Positions 27,022 through 37,180 are shown, numbered from the stretch's first letter. The stretch: 64,000 bases of DNA from Micromonospora sp. WMMA1363 (GCF_030345795.1 NZ_JAUALB010000001.1:3092001-3156000); one strand, 5' to 3'. The notes: a model not told the origin generated them from the letters alone. Numbers and translations are program-made.

Positions 27022-28626
27022 ATGCGCGTTCGTAGGCTCGCCGCCTGGACCGCCCTCCCGCTCGCGGTGACCCTGGGCCTGGTGGCCTGCGGCTCGGGCG
27101 GCGACGGCGGATCCGGTGGCACCAACCCCAACGCGGCCGTGCGGATCGAGATCGCCGAGCCGCAGCACCTGGTGCCGACCAACACCAACGAGACGAGTGG
27201 CTCACAGGTGCTCGCCGCCCTGTTCAGCCCGCTGGTCGCCTATGACGACGCCAACAAGGCGTACGAGGTCGCGGCCGAGTCCGTGACGTCCGAGGACAAC
27301 GTCACCTGGACGATCACGCTCGAGGACGGCTACACCTTCCACAACGGCGAGCAGGTCACCGCCGACAACTACATCGACGCCTGGAACTACGGCGCGTACG
27401 CCCCGAACGGCCAGAACTCGAGCTACTTCTTCGAGAAGATCGCCGGGTACGAGGACCTGCAGGGCGAGCAGCCGACGGCGAAGACGATGTCCGGCCTGAA
27501 GAAGGTCGACGACCGGACCTTCACGGTCACCCTGTCGCAGCCGTACACCGAGTTCAGGAAGATGCTCGGGTACACCGCCTTCTACCCGCTGCCGAAGGCC
27601 GCGTTCTCGGCGCCCGGCGTGCTGGCCGAGGGGTACGAGCAGGCGCCGATCGGCCAGGGACCGTTCAAGATGAAGGGCACCTGGCAGCACGACGCCAAGG
27701 TCGAGGTCGAGAAGTACGACGCCTTCGCCGGTGAGCAGCCGAAGGTCGCCGGCGTCGAGTTCCGGATCTACCAGCAGCAGACCGCCGCGTACGCGGACGT
27801 GCTGTCGGACAACCTGGACGTGATCAAGAGCATCCCGACCGAGAACCTGTCGACCGCCTCGACCGACCTGGGCGACCGGTTCAAGACCAGCCCCGCCTCG
27901 TCGTTCCAGTTCCTCTCCTTCCCGACGTACCAGGAGGAGTTCAGCAACCCGGACGTACGCAAGGCGATCTCGATGGCGATCGACCGCGAGGAGATCACAA
28001 AGGCGATCTTCAAGGAGTCGCAGCAGCCGGCGCGTTCCTTCGTCTCCCCGGTCGTCGCGGGCTACCGCGGAGACACCATCGGCGCGGCCGGGCAGTTCGA
28101 CCCTGCCGCGGCGAAGACGCTCTACCAGGCCGCGGGGGGCCCGAGCAAGATCGAGCTGTCGTACAACGGCGACGGTGGCCACAAGGACTGGATCGACGCC
28201 ACCTGCAACCAGCTCAAGGCGAACCTGGGCGTGGACTGCGTCGGCACCGCCGAGCCGAAGTTCGCGGACCTGCTGACCAAGGTCAAGACGAAGGAGCCGG
28301 TCGGCCTGTTCCGGATGGGCTGGGTCATGGACTACCCGTCCATGGAGAACTACCTCGGACCGCTGTACAGCAGCAACGGCTCGTCGAACTACTACGGCTA
28401 CAGCAACCGCGAGTTCGACAAGCTGGTCGCCGAGGGCTCGGCGGCACCAACCGAGGAAGAGGCGATCAAGAAGTACCAGCAGGCCGAGGACCTGCTGGCC
28501 GAGGACCTGCCGGTGATCCCGCTCCGGTTCGGCCAGAACAACTTCGGGCACTCGACCAACGTCAAGAACGTGGAGATGGATCTCTTCAACCGGGTCGACC
28601 TGCTGAAGATCGAGATCGTCGAGTAA
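27022..28626 (+). CDS. Peptide ABC transporter substrate-binding lipoprotein (operon 1)
   Basis: This 534-residue extracytoplasmic binding protein is of the DppA/OppA (SBP_bac_5) type. A lipoprotein signal ends in LVAC with the lipidated Cys at residue 23, followed by a Gly/Ser-rich linker. The family core is visible in GYTFHNGEQVTADNYIDAWNYGAY, FTVTLSQPYTEF, DVRKAISMAIDREEI and EDLPVIPLRFGQN. It should deliver oligopeptides to the permeases encoded downstream. A strong AGGAGG-like site precedes the ATG. It is the first gene of a five-gene operon and is separated from the rest by a hairpin. Confidence 0.95.
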   Translation: MRVRRLAAWTALPLAVTLGLVACGSGGDGGSGGTNPNAAVRIEIAEPQHLVPTNTNETSGSQVLAALFSPLVAYDDANKAYEVAAESVTSEDNVTWTITLEDGYTFHNGEQVTADNYIDAWNYGAYAPNGQNSSYFFEKIAGYEDLQGEQPTAKTMSGLKKVDDRTFTVTLSQPYTEFRKMLGYTAFYPLPKAAFSAPGVLAEGYEQAPIGQGPFKMKGTWQHDAKVEVEKYDAFAGEQPKVAGVEFRIYQQQTAAYADVLSDNLDVIKSIPTENLSTASTDLGDRFKTSPASSFQFLSFPTYQEEFSNPDVRKAISMAIDREEITKAIFKESQQPARSFVSPVVAGYRGDTIGAAGQFDPAAAKTLYQAAGGPSKIELSYNGDGGHKDWIDATCNQLKANLGVDCVGTAEPKFADLLTKVKTKEPVGLFRMGWVMDYPSMENYLGPLYSSNGSSNYYGYSNREFDKLVAEGSAAPTEEEAIKKYQQAEDLLAEDLPVIPLRFGQNNFGHSTNVKNVEMDLFNRVDLLKIEIVE

Positions 28627-28641
28627 CGCGGCACGGCACGA

Positions 28642-28676
28642 CGGGTCGGGTCACCGGGGGACGGTGACCCGACCCG
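28642..28676 (+). terminator. Intercistronic hairpin after binding-protein gene (operon 1)
   Basis: A 14-bp perfect stem (CGGGTCGGGTCACC and its complement, loop GGGGGAC) lies between the binding-protein and permease genes. It is probably a partial terminator or mRNA-stabilising end that raises binding protein over permease. Confidence 0.75.
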
Positions 28677-28713
28677 CCCTCGCCTTCGCCCTTTTTCAGA
28701 GAGACTGCCTAGT

Positions 28714-29652
28714 ATGTTCCGCTTCATTCTGCGGCGACTGCTCCAGATGGTCCTCGCCTTCTTCGGGACCACATTGATCGTCTACGCGTTGATGTTCGCC
28801 GGGCAGGGTGACCCGATCCAGGCGCTCGCCGGCGAACGTCCGGTCACCGCCGCCCAGCGGGCGTACCTGACAGAGAAGTTCAACCTGGACCGGACCGGGA
28901 TCGACGGCTTCTTCTACCGGTACTTCGACTACGTCAAGAACCTGCTCCGGGGTGACCTCGGCGAGTCCCTCACCGGGCGACAGATCGGCGACATCCTGGC
29001 CGCCGCCTGGCCGGTGACCATCAAGTTGGCACTCATCGCCATGGCGGTCGCCGTGCTGTTCGGCGTCACCGCGGGCGTCCTCGCCGGCGTCCGCCGGGCC
29101 AGCATCTTCGACAACTCGACGCTGGTGCTCACCCTGCTCGTGCTCGGCATCCCGACCATCGTGCTGGCCCCGCTCGCGCAGTTCTTCCTCGGCGTGAAGT
29201 GGCAGATCTTCCCACCCACCGCCGGAGCCGACCCCGACCTGTACGCGCTGCTCCTGCCCGGCATCGTGCTCGGCTCGCTCTCCCTGGCCACCGCGCTGCG
29301 GCTGACCCGGACCTCGGTGGCGGAGAACCTGCGCGCCGACTACGTCCGCACCGCCCGATCCAAGGGCCTGGTCAAGCGCCGGATCGTCGGGATCCACGTG
29401 CTACGCAACTCGCTGATCCCGGTGGTCACCTTCCTCGGCGTCGAGCTGGGCAACCTGATGAGCGGCGCGATCATCACCGAGGGAGTGTTCAACATCCCCG
29501 GTGTCGGCTTCAACCTCTTCCGGGGCATCCGCACGGAGGACGGCCCGCTGGTGGTGGGCATCGTCAGCGTGCTGGTCGTGGTCTACCTGGTCGCCAACCT
29601 GGTGGTGGACATCCTCTACGCCGTACTCGACCCGAGGATCCGCTATGAGTGA
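28714..29652 (+). CDS. Peptide ABC transporter permease DppB-like (operon 1)
   Basis: This 312-residue permease of the DppB/OppB family starts MFRFILRRLLQMVLAFFGTTLIVYALMF. After a long first periplasmic loop come the typical segments GDLGESLTGRQIGDILAAAWPVTIKLAL and the EAA-type cytoplasmic loop ADYVRTARSKGLVKRRIVGIHVLRNSLIPVVT, which contacts the ATPases. It ends LDPRIRYE, the usual DppB terminus. Its stop overlaps the next permease gene by 8 bp. Confidence 0.94.
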   Translation: MFRFILRRLLQMVLAFFGTTLIVYALMFAGQGDPIQALAGERPVTAAQRAYLTEKFNLDRTGIDGFFYRYFDYVKNLLRGDLGESLTGRQIGDILAAAWPVTIKLALIAMAVAVLFGVTAGVLAGVRRASIFDNSTLVLTLLVLGIPTIVLAPLAQFFLGVKWQIFPPTAGADPDLYALLLPGIVLGSLSLATALRLTRTSVAENLRADYVRTARSKGLVKRRIVGIHVLRNSLIPVVTFLGVELGNLMSGAIITEGVFNIPGVGFNLFRGIRTEDGPLVVGIVSVLVVVYLVANLVVDILYAVLDPRIRYE

Positions 29653-30613
29653 TTTCGAGACGGTGGCGGCGAGTGAGAACCAGGCCGCGCGACGGGGACC
29701 GTCCGGCGAACCCGGCGCCCCGAACCAGGTCGGCGGTACGACGGTCGCCACCGGCAAGCCCCGCAGCCTCGCCGGCGACGCCTGGCGCGACCTGCGCCGC
29801 AAGCCGATCTTCTGGCTCAGCCTCGGGCTGGTCGTCCTGATCACCGCCATGGCGGCCGTGCCGAGCCTGTTCACCGCCAACGATCCCACCGACTGCGTGC
29901 TCGCGCGGCAGCACGACGGGGCGTCCGGCGGGGCCATCTTCGGGTACGACTTCCAGGGCTGCGACACCTACGCCCGGGCGGTGTACGGTGCCCGCGCGTC
30001 CCTCCTGGTCGGCGCGTTCTCCGCCCTGCTCACCGGACTGGTCGCGCTCACCGTCGGAATGGTCGCCGGTTACTTCGGCCGGTGGATCGACGCGGTGCTC
30101 TCCCGCGTGATCGACATCGTGCTCGGCATTCCGCTGCTCCTCGCCGCGATCGTGCTGCTCAAGCGGGTGGCCAGCGACAGCTCGACGGTCCGGATCGCTG
30201 CGGTGATCTTCGTGCTCGCGGTACTGGGCTGGACGACGGCGGCCCGGGTCGTCCGCTCGTCGGTGATCACGGCGAAGGAGCAGGACTACGTGGCCGCGGC
30301 CCGGATGCTCGGTGCCAGCAACGGCCGGATCATGTGGCGGCACATCCTGCCCAACGCGCTCGCCCCGGCCATCGTCGTGCTGACCATCGCCCTCGGCTCC
30401 TTCATCTCCGCCGAGGCGACCCTCTCCTTCCTCGGCATCGGCCTGAAGGAGCCGACGATCTCCTGGGGCATCGACATCAACAACGGTCGGCTCCACATGC
30501 GGGAATCGGCCACCCCACTGGTCGTCCCATCGACCTTCCTCGCGCTGACCGTGCTGGCCTTCATCATGCTCGGCGACGCGATCCGTGACGCCTTCGACCC
30601 GAAGCTCCGGTGA
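29645..30613 (+). CDS. Peptide ABC transporter permease DppC-like (operon 1)
   Basis: This 322-residue permease of the DppC/OppC family starts at the ATG at 29645 within the end of the previous gene. A roughly 50-residue polar N-terminus precedes helix 1. The periplasmic loop contains DCVLARQHDG...GCDTYARAVYGAR, with two Cys that are also present in the operon-2 homologue and could form a disulfide. The EAA loop is VAAARMLGASNGRIMWRHILPNALAP, and the end GDAIRDAFDPKLR is typical. Confidence 0.94.
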   Translation: MSDFETVAASENQAARRGPSGEPGAPNQVGGTTVATGKPRSLAGDAWRDLRRKPIFWLSLGLVVLITAMAAVPSLFTANDPTDCVLARQHDGASGGAIFGYDFQGCDTYARAVYGARASLLVGAFSALLTGLVALTVGMVAGYFGRWIDAVLSRVIDIVLGIPLLLAAIVLLKRVASDSSTVRIAAVIFVLAVLGWTTAARVVRSSVITAKEQDYVAAARMLGASNGRIMWRHILPNALAPAIVVLTIALGSFISAEATLSFLGIGLKEPTISWGIDINNGRLHMRESATPLVVPSTFLALTVLAFIMLGDAIRDAFDPKLR

Positions 30614-30620
30614 TGCCGAC

Positions 30621-31658
30621 ATGAGCCAGTCCGCTGTCCGCCCCACCCCGGCCTCCCCGACGCCCGAGGGCGGCCACCTGCTGGAGGTGCGGGACCTGCA
30701 CGTCGAGTTCCGCACCAACGAGGGCGTGGCGAAGGTGATCAACGGCGTCTCCTACCACCTGGACGCCGGTGAAACCCTCGCCGTGCTCGGCGAGTCCGGT
30801 TCGGGCAAGTCGGTCACCGCTCAGGCCATCATGGGAATTCTGGACACGCCACCCGCGTTCATCCGCTCCGGCCAGATCCGGTACCAGGGCCGGGACCTGC
30901 TCACCCAGTCCGAGGAGCAGCGCCGGCAGGTACGCGGCAAAGAGATCGCAATGATCTTCCAGGACGCCCTGTCCGCGTTGAACCCCACGTTCCCCGTCGG
31001 CTGGCAGATCGGCGAGACACTACGCCAGCGCGCGGGAATGTCCCGGCGGGACGCCCGCCGCCGCGCCGTCGACCTGATGGACCTGGTCAAGATCCCGGCC
31101 GCGGCCGACCGGCTGGGCGACTATCCGCACCAGTTCTCGGGCGGCATGCGACAACGAGTCATGATCGCGATGGCGCTGGCGATGACCCCGAAGATCCTCA
31201 TCGCCGACGAACCCACCACGGCACTGGACGTGACCGTGCAGGCCCAGATCATGGACCTCCTCGGCGACCTGCGCCGCGACCTCGACATGGCGATGATCCT
31301 GATCACCCACGACCTCGGCGTGGTCGCCGACGTCGCGGACCGGATCGCCGTCATGTACGCGGGTCGGATCGTCGAACACGCCGATGTGCGGTCGCTGTAC
31401 AAGACCCCGGCCCACCCGTACACCAAGGGGTTGCTGGAGTCGATCCCGCGGATGGACGTCCGGGGCCAGCGGCTTGCGACGATCAAGGGCTTGCCGCCGA
31501 ACCTGATGCGAATCCCATCCGGCTGCCCGTTCCACCCCCGGTGCCCGTACGTCCAGCAGGTCTGCGTGGACGTCGTACCGCACGACCTGGTCCTCGGCGA
31601 CGGCCGGACCAGCGCGTGCCACTTCGCGCAGGAGGTCCGCGATGACAGCGCCCGCTAG
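30621..31658 (+). CDS. Peptide ABC transporter ATPase DppD-like (operon 1)
   Basis: This 345-residue ATPase has Walker A GESGSGKS, signature [17 protein letters not shown], Walker [13 protein letters not shown] and switch His in [14 protein letters not shown]. The C-terminal oligopeptide-transporter region has four Cys ([15 protein letters not shown]...ACHF). In a mycobacterial oligopeptide permease, Cys in this region hold an iron-sulfur cluster. I chose the ATG at 30621 (MSQSAVRP). The 3' end overlaps the next ATPase gene by 17 bp. Confidence 0.94.
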   Translation: MSQSAVRPTPASPTPEGGHLLEVRDLHVEFRTNEGVAKVINGVSYHLDAGETLAVLGESGSGKSVTAQAIMGILDTPPAFIRSGQIRYQGRDLLTQSEEQRRQVRGKEIAMIFQDALSALNPTFPVGWQIGETLRQRAGMSRRDARRRAVDLMDLVKIPAAADRLGDYPHQFSGGMRQRVMIAMALAMTPKILIADEPTTALDVTVQAQIMDLLGDLRRDLDMAMILITHDLGVVADVADRIAVMYAGRIVEHADVRSLYKTPAHPYTKGLLESIPRMDVRGQRLATIKGLPPNLMRIPSGCPFHPRCPYVQQVCVDVVPHDLVLGDGRTSACHFAQEVRDDSAR

Positions 31659-32664
31659 CTCGACCAAGGTCCGGGGCGAGACGATCCTCTCCGTCGACCA
31701 CCTGGTCAAGCACTTCCCGATCACCCGCGGCGTGGTGTTCCAGAAGCAGATCGGCGCCGTCAAGGCCGTCGACGGAGTCAGCTTCGAGCTGCGCCGCGGC
31801 GAGACGCTGGGGGTGGTCGGCGAGTCCGGCTGCGGCAAGTCGACCCTGGCCCGGCTGCTCATGCGGCTGGAGACGCCGACCTCCGGGCGAGCGACGCTCG
31901 AGGGGCAGGACCTGTTCAAGGCGTCGGGCGCCGAGCTACGCCGGCTGCGCCGCAACATGCAGATGGTGCTCCAGGACCCATACACGTCGCTGAACCCGCG
32001 GATGACGGTCGGCGACATCATCGGCGAGCCGTTCGAGATCCACCCGGAGGCGGCACCCAAGGGCAGCCGGCAGCGGCGGGTGCAGGAACTGTTGGACGTG
32101 GTCGGCCTCAACCCCGAGCACATCAACCGCTACCCGCACCAGTTCTCCGGCGGCCAGCGGCAGCGCATCGGCATCGCCCGTGCGCTGGCCCTGCGGCCCG
32201 AGGTCATCGTCTGCGACGAGCCGGTCTCCGCGCTGGACGTGTCGATCCAGGCACAGGTGATCAACCTGCTGGAGGAGTTGCAGGACGAACTCGGGCTGTC
32301 GTACGTCTTCATCGCGCACGACCTGTCGGTGGTCCGGCACATCTCGGACCGGGTCGCGGTGATGTACCTGGGCAGGATCGTGGAGATCGGCACCGAGGAC
32401 GAGATCTACCAGCGCGCCACCCACCCGTACACCCAGGCGCTGCTGTCCGCGGTGCCGGTCCCGGATCCGGAGCTGCGCGACCGGCGCGAGATGATCCGAC
32501 TGGTCGGGGACGTGCCGAGCCCGGCGGACCCGCCGAGCGGCTGCCACTTCCGCACCCGGTGCTGGAAGGCCCAGGAGATCTGCGCCCGCAAAGACCCGCT
32601 CGCGGTGCTCCGCGCCGCCGATCCGCACCCGTCGGCCTGCCACTTCGCCGAACTCCGCGGGTAG
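31642..32664 (+). CDS. Peptide ABC transporter ATPase DppF-like (operon 1)
   Basis: This 340-residue partner ATPase has Walker [10 protein letters not shown], signature [17 protein letters not shown], Walker [19 protein letters not shown] and [37 protein letters not shown] at the N-terminus marks the DppF/OppF subtype. The four-Cys C-terminal motif ([15 protein letters not shown]...ACHF) is present. AGGAGG precedes the ATG. It is the last gene of the operon and converges with purNH, and I see only a weak dyad (32690-32703) in between. Confidence 0.94.
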   Translation: MTAPASSTKVRGETILSVDHLVKHFPITRGVVFQKQIGAVKAVDGVSFELRRGETLGVVGESGCGKSTLARLLMRLETPTSGRATLEGQDLFKASGAELRRLRRNMQMVLQDPYTSLNPRMTVGDIIGEPFEIHPEAAPKGSRQRRVQELLDVVGLNPEHINRYPHQFSGGQRQRIGIARALALRPEVIVCDEPVSALDVSIQAQVINLLEELQDELGLSYVFIAHDLSVVRHISDRVAVMYLGRIVEIGTEDEIYQRATHPYTQALLSAVPVPDPELRDRREMIRLVGDVPSPADPPSGCHFRTRCWKAQEICARKDPLAVLRAADPHPSACHFAELRG

Positions 32665-32727
32665 ACGACTCGAACCCGTCAGGCCCGCGGTGGAATCGTC
32701 CACGCCGCTGGTGGAACCGTCATGTCG

Positions 32728-34917
32728 TCAGTGGAAGAAGTGGCGGGTGCCGGTCAGGTACATGGTCACCCCGGCCTCCTTGCAGGCCGCGACGGTCTCC
32801 TCGTCCCGGATCGAGCCGCCCGGCTGGACGATCGCCTTCACCCCGGCGTCGATGAGGATCTTCGGGCCGTCCGGGAACGGGAAGAACGCGTCCGAGGCGG
32901 CGACCGATCCACGGACCCGTTCGGCACCGGCCCGGGCCACCGCCAGGCGGGCCGAGTCGACCCGGTTGACCTGCCCCATTCCGACGCCGACGGTCGCGCC
33001 GTCCCGGGCCAGCACGATCGCGTTGCTCTTCACCGCCCGCACCGCGCGCCAGGCGAAAACCAGATCGTGCACGGTCGCCTCGTCCGCCGCCTCGCCGGTG
33101 GCCAGCCGCCAGTTGGCCGGGTCGTCGCCCTCGGCGTCGATCCGGTCCCGCAGCTGCATCAGCACGCCGCCGGTGACCTGCCGCCACTCGGCCGGCAGCG
33201 GGGCGTACGCCGGCGCCCGCAGCAGCCGGACGTTCTTCTTGGCGGCAAGGATCTCGACGGCACCGGGCTCGAAGTCCGGCGCGACGACCACCTCGGTGAA
33301 GATCTCCGCGACCTGCCGGGCCAACCCGACGCTGACCGGACGGTTCACCGCGATCACGCCGCCGAACGCCGACACCGGGTCGCACTCGTGCGCCTTACGG
33401 TGCGCCTCCGCCACGTCCGCGCCGACCGCGATCCCGCACGGGTTGGCGTGCTTGATGATCGCCGCCGCCGGTTGGTCGACGACGTCGTTGGCCGCCCGCC
33501 ACGCGGCGTCCGCGTCCACGTAGTTGTTGTAGGACATCTCCTTGCCGTGCAGCTGCTCGGCCTGGGCGAGCCCGGCCGGGCTGGACGGGTCGGCGTAGAG
33601 GGCGGCGGCCTGGTGCGGATTCTCCCCGTAGCGGAGCACCGCCTGCCGGCGCAGCGCCAGACCGGCGAACTCCGGCCACCCGTCCTCGGCTGGCGCCAGC
33701 TCCCGGGCACACCACTGCGCGACGGCCACGTCGTAGTCGGCGATCACGGCGAACGCGCGGGCCGCGAGCGCCTTGCGCTGCGCCGGCGTGAAACCGCCGG
33801 CCCGCACGGCGTCCAGCAGCAGCGGGTACGCGGACGGCTCGGTCACCACGGCGACCGAGGCGTGGTTCTTGGCGGCGGCCCGGACCATCGCCGGGCCGCC
33901 GATGTCGATCTGTTCGACACACTCGTCCTGGCTCGCGCCGGAGGCGACGGTGGCCTGGAACGGGTAGAGGTTGGACACCAGCAGGTCGATCCCGGCGATG
34001 CCGTGCTCGGCGAGCTGCCCGGCGTGCGCCTCCTTGCGCAGGTCGGCGAGGAGCCCCCCGTGGATCTTCGGGTGCAGCGTCTTGACCCGGCCGTCGAGGA
34101 TCTCCGGGAAGCCGGTCACCGATTCCACCGCGGTCACCGGCACGCCGGCACCGGCGACGGCGGACGCGGTGCTTCCGGTCGAGACGATCTCCACGCCGGC
34201 ATCGTGCAACGCCCGGGCCAGCTCGACCAGGCCGGTCTTGTCGTAGACGCTGACCAGCGCCCGCCGGATCGGGCGGCGCTCGTCCTGACTGGAACTCACT
34301 CCAACCGTGACCTTTCTTCCGGTGATCGTCCAACCTTCACGGACCAGGCGGCCCACCTGCTCGACGAGCTGGCGCCGCTCGGCGGACTTGATGCGCTCGG
34401 TGAGCGTCTCCACGTCGTCGTCGTCGCGCACCGGCACGGCGACCTGCGCGACGATCGGGCCGGTGTCCGTGCCGGCGTCGACGAAGAAGAGGGTAGCCCC
34501 GGTGATCTTGACGCCGTAGGCGAGCGCGTCGCGCGGACCGTGGATGCCAGGAAACGCCGGCAGCAGCGTGTTGTGTGTGTTGAGGTAACGGCCGCCGAAG
34601 GCGGCCAGGAACTGCGGGCCGACCAGCTTCAGGAAGCCGGCGGAGATGACCAGGTCCGGCTCGTGCTCGGCGACCCGGGCGGTGAGCGCGGCGTCCCAGT
34701 CCACGCGGGTCGGATAGTCCTTGACCCGCTCGACGAACGTCGGCACCCCGGCTACGGCGGCCCGGTCCAGCCCCACGATGCCGTCCCGGTCGGCGCCGAC
34801 CGCGACCACCCGCGCCCCGTACGCCGCGTTCGCGCCCGCGTCGAGCAGCGCCTGGAGGTTGCTGCCGGAGCCGGAGACAAGGACGACGATGCGGGCGACG
34901 GACGCGGGCTCGGTCAC
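32728..34917 (-). CDS. purNH: PurN-PurH in one frame: GAR transformylase fused to AICAR transformylase/IMP cyclohydrolase
   Basis: A single 729-codon frame encodes two purine enzymes. Residues 1-206 are PurN ([38 protein letters not shown]). Residues 207-729 are PurH, with the cyclohydrolase part ([25 protein letters not shown]) and the AICAR transformylase part ([23 protein letters not shown]). Relatives usually have separate, abutting or overlapping purN and purH. Here GRKVTVG, where PurN normally ends, runs into the PurH N-terminus, whose own GTG (34299) is intact. Either a fusion protein is made, or PurH also initiates internally. TAGGGT 6 nt before the GTG at 34917 suggests a leaderless transcript. 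Confidence 0.88.
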   Translation of the reverse strand: MTEPASVARIVVLVSGSGSNLQALLDAGANAAYGARVVAVGADRDGIVGLDRAAVAGVPTFVERVKDYPTRVDWDAALTARVAEHEPDLVISAGFLKLVGPQFLAAFGGRYLNTHNTLLPAFPGIHGPRDALAYGVKITGATLFFVDAGTDTGPIVAQVAVPVRDDDDVETLTERIKSAERRQLVEQVGRLVREGWTITGRKVTVGVSSSQDERRPIRRALVSVYDKTGLVELARALHDAGVEIVSTGSTASAVAGAGVPVTAVESVTGFPEILDGRVKTLHPKIHGGLLADLRKEAHAGQLAEHGIAGIDLLVSNLYPFQATVASGASQDECVEQIDIGGPAMVRAAAKNHASVAVVTEPSAYPLLLDAVRAGGFTPAQRKALAARAFAVIADYDVAVAQWCARELAPAEDGWPEFAGLALRRQAVLRYGENPHQAAALYADPSSPAGLAQAEQLHGKEMSYNNYVDADAAWRAANDVVDQPAAAIIKHANPCGIAVGADVAEAHRKAHECDPVSAFGGVIAVNRPVSVGLARQVAEIFTEVVVAPDFEPGAVEILAAKKNVRLLRAPAYAPLPAEWRQVTGGVLMQLRDRIDAEGDDPANWRLATGEAADEATVHDLVFAWRAVRAVKSNAIVLARDGATVGVGMGQVNRVDSARLAVARAGAERVRGSVAASDAFFPFPDGPKILIDAGVKAIVQPGGSIRDEETVAACKEAGVTMYLTGTRHFFH

Positions 34918-35090
34918 CGGCCAACCCTATCGGGGAGGTCAGTTCGCCCGACCGCTGGGCGGCACGGTGGTCTACGGGCGCCCCGGCTGGCACGAACCGG
35001 GTACGCTGCCGGTCGCTCCGGGCCGGCGCGTGCCCGGCCCGGCACGTCCGACGCCCCGGCGTCCACCCCGTTCGAGGAGTAGCGAGAGAA

Positions 35091-35384
35091 ATGCAGCCCG
35101 GATACCCACCCCAGCAGCCCGCCCACGTCGACAACAACATGACGATGTCGATCGTCTCGATCCTCCTGTTCTGGCCGCTGGCCATCCCCGCCATCATCAA
35201 CGCCAGCAAGGTCAACCCGCTGGTCCAGCAGGGCGACTACGCGGGTGCCCAGGCCGCCGCCGCCGAGTCGAAGAAGTGGTCCAAGTGGGCGCTCATCGTC
35301 GGCATCGTCATCTGGGTGATCAACATCGTGTGCTGCCTGGCCATCGTCGCCACCGGCACGCTGAACAGCACCAGCAGCGTCTGA
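35091..35384 (+). CDS. CD225/dispanin-like small membrane protein
   Basis: This 97-residue protein has a Pro/Gln-rich N-terminus (MQPGYPPQQPAHVDNN) and two hydrophobic helices (about residues 18-38 and 66-88). They flank a polar loop with INASKVNPLVQQGDYAGAQAAAAESKKWSKWA, the classic CD225 pattern of an Ala-rich amphipathic repeat before helix 2. The bacterial function is unknown. It is divergent from purNH. Confidence 0.85.
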   Translation: MQPGYPPQQPAHVDNNMTMSIVSILLFWPLAIPAIINASKVNPLVQQGDYAGAQAAAAESKKWSKWALIVGIVIWVINIVCCLAIVATGTLNSTSSV

Positions 35385-35400
35385 CCCGACCGGGAAACGT

Positions 35401-35650
35401 GTGCAGCCGGGCTCGGAACCGTACGGCCAGCCGCGGCCGGACCCGACCGGACCGCCACCGCAGCCCGACCCCGTACGCCCCGCCGTACGGGGTCGGGCTG
35501 CGGCGAGCCGCACGGCTGGCCCCGGATCCGTGCGGCACACCGTCGGGGGGGGGACAGCCGTACCAGCCTCCCGACCCGGACGGCGGTACGCCGACGTATC
35601 CGCATACGGGCTACCCGTACCCACCGGGACAGCGGAAGGCGCCGGGTCGG
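35401..35650 (+). pseudogene. Frameshifted remnant of a proline-rich (dispanin-like) N-terminus
   Basis: A GTG opens MQPGSEPYGQPRPDPTGPPPQPDP, very like the N-terminal tail of CD225-type proteins. The sense then moves to another frame at the 35458-35503 hairpin (YAPPYG...). It is readable again in that frame after a nine-G run (35545-35553) as GGGQPYQPPDPDGGTPTYPHTGYPYPPGQ. No membrane helices follow before the convergent DUF6350 gene. This looks like a decayed paralogue of the preceding gene, and sequence error in the G run is the alternative. Confidence 0.45.
35458..35503. terminator. 20-bp perfect inverted repeat
   Basis: The arms 35458-35477 and 35484-35503 (starting CCGCAGCCCGACC) are fully complementary, with loop CCCCGC. 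It lies 74 bp after the CD225 gene and before the convergent DUF6350 stop, so it can terminate from both sides. It also coincides with the frame break of the remnant gene. Confidence 0.7.
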
Positions 35651-35716
35651 TCTCCGTTGCGACACGGCCGCCGATACCCACGCCAGGAAACGGATCGGCG
35701 CGACGGGAGCGACGGT

Positions 35717-36991
35717 TCAGGGACGGCTCAGGACCCGGGTCGTGGCGGCACCGAGCAACACACCCACTCCGGTCACCGCGGTCGCCACCGCCGCCACCTG
35801 CCACGGCACCGGACCGACCTCGGCCAGCCGGCCGCCGCCCAGCGGCCCGCCGGAGGCGGCCGCCGCGGCCCCGAGCAGCAGGCCCGCGACCGGTCCGGCG
35901 AGCGCCGCCGGGCGCAGCAGGGGCGCCCAGCGCGGCGGCGCCTTGTCGTCGGCGGCGAGCCGGAGCACCCGGCGGGCCAGCAGCCAGCCGGCCATCATCC
36001 CGGCCAGGACCGGCACCGCGAGCAGCGCCGCCCCGAGCCCGTCCACCGGTCCACCGGGGAGGCCGGCCACCAGCGGTACGGCCGGCAGCGCGCCCACCGC
36101 CACCTCGCTGGTCCGCACGGCGGTGTCGGTGCCGACGGCGAACCCCGGCCCGAGCAGGTAGCTGACCGACCAGATCGCGACGTTCGGGGCGTATGCCAGG
36201 CTGACCAGGGTGATGCCGGCCTGCCCGGCGACCCCGGTGCGGTACGCCCCGATCAGGTCGGCGGCGTCCCCACCACCGGTCGCCACCGCGAGTCCCGCCG
36301 CGCCGGCGCCCGCCGCGAGCAGTAGCAGGCCGGCCACCAAGCCGGTGCGGATCCCGTCGCGCAGCGGTCGGGGAGCCCGCTCGGCGAGCGACCGGGCCAC
36401 CCCGGTGGTGCGCACCGCGCCGACCAGAGCGGCGAGCGCGCCGAACCCGGCCAGGGTCACCCCGGCCCGCACCGGCGACACACCGGGCCCACCGGCGGTG
36501 ACCAGCAGCGCGGCGAGCACGCCGAGCGTCGCGTACGCGATGCCGACCGCACCGGCGGCGACGAGCGCCCGGTGCGCGGAGCGGCTGCCGCGCGCACCGA
36601 TCGCACGGCTCGTGTGCACCCCGGCGCGGGTGAGCCGCCAAGCGGCGAGCAGGGTCAACGCCAGCGGGGCGAGCCCGAGCGGCCCGGCCTCGGTTGTCAG
36701 CGGAACCCCGTGGCCGAGCAGCCACCCGGCCAACCCGGCGCGGACGGCGCCAGGCACGGTCGCGGCGCCCTCGCTGAGCTGGAAGAGCCAGAGTACCGCC
36801 GCGACCGGCAGCCAGGAGGTGAGCGCGGCGCCGGCGGCGGCGACGGCGGCGGCGACGGCGAGCGGGGGGCGACGGCGAACGGGCTCGCCCGCGCGCGGCG
36901 CGGGAATCCGCCGGCCCGGCCCGGGGCGCCCGGGCGGCCGTGGGCCCACCTCCCTGGGACGGCCGGGATGATCGGGGGTGACGAACGACAT
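35717..36991 (-). CDS. DUF6350 multi-pass membrane protein
   Basis: This 424-residue protein has a Pro/Arg-rich cytoplasmic N-terminus (to about residue 45) and roughly ten hydrophobic segments. The motif HGVPLTTEAGPLGLAPLALTLLAAWRLTRAG in the second segment region is the recognisable DUF6350 feature. The family is found in actinobacteria between purN/purH and sucD/sucC, as here, and its function is not established. The 3' end converges with the remnant proline-rich gene. Confidence 0.8.
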   Translation of the reverse strand: MSFVTPDHPGRPREVGPRPPGRPGPGRRIPAPRAGEPVRRRPPLAVAAAVAAAGAALTSWLPVAAVLWLFQLSEGAATVPGAVRAGLAGWLLGHGVPLTTEAGPLGLAPLALTLLAAWRLTRAGVHTSRAIGARGSRSAHRALVAAGAVGIAYATLGVLAALLVTAGGPGVSPVRAGVTLAGFGALAALVGAVRTTGVARSLAERAPRPLRDGIRTGLVAGLLLLAAGAGAAGLAVATGGGDAADLIGAYRTGVAGQAGITLVSLAYAPNVAIWSVSYLLGPGFAVGTDTAVRTSEVAVGALPAVPLVAGLPGGPVDGLGAALLAVPVLAGMMAGWLLARRVLRLAADDKAPPRWAPLLRPAALAGPVAGLLLGAAAAASGGPLGGGRLAEVGPVPWQVAAVATAVTGVGVLLGAATTRVLSRP

Positions 36992-37136
36992 CGGGGTCTA
37001 CTCTGGCACGTCGCACTGGCGATGGCAGTCCGAAAAGGTCGCCGGGCGGCAGCGAGTTCCGTGATCCACCGTCTCCCAGCTCCGATCCGGTCTAGCCTCG
37101 GCCACAGGACGCGACCGCGGCCGGCGGGTGTTGACC

Positions 37137-37180
37137 AAGGGCCTTGCTACTTCCGCGGGGCGTGGGAGGGGACCCTCGCC
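37137..37180. repeat. GGGCCTT.../GGGGACCCT repeat element
   Basis: This is a second, weaker copy of the paired AAGGGCC / AGGGGACCCT pattern seen at 23127-23166. It is located in the divergent interval between the DUF6350 and DUF4190 genes. Confidence 0.3.

Noticed and set aside
35237..35665. 142-codon minus-strand frame across the CD225 3' end
   Set aside because: Arg-rich shadow overlapping a real gene and a perfect inverted repeat.
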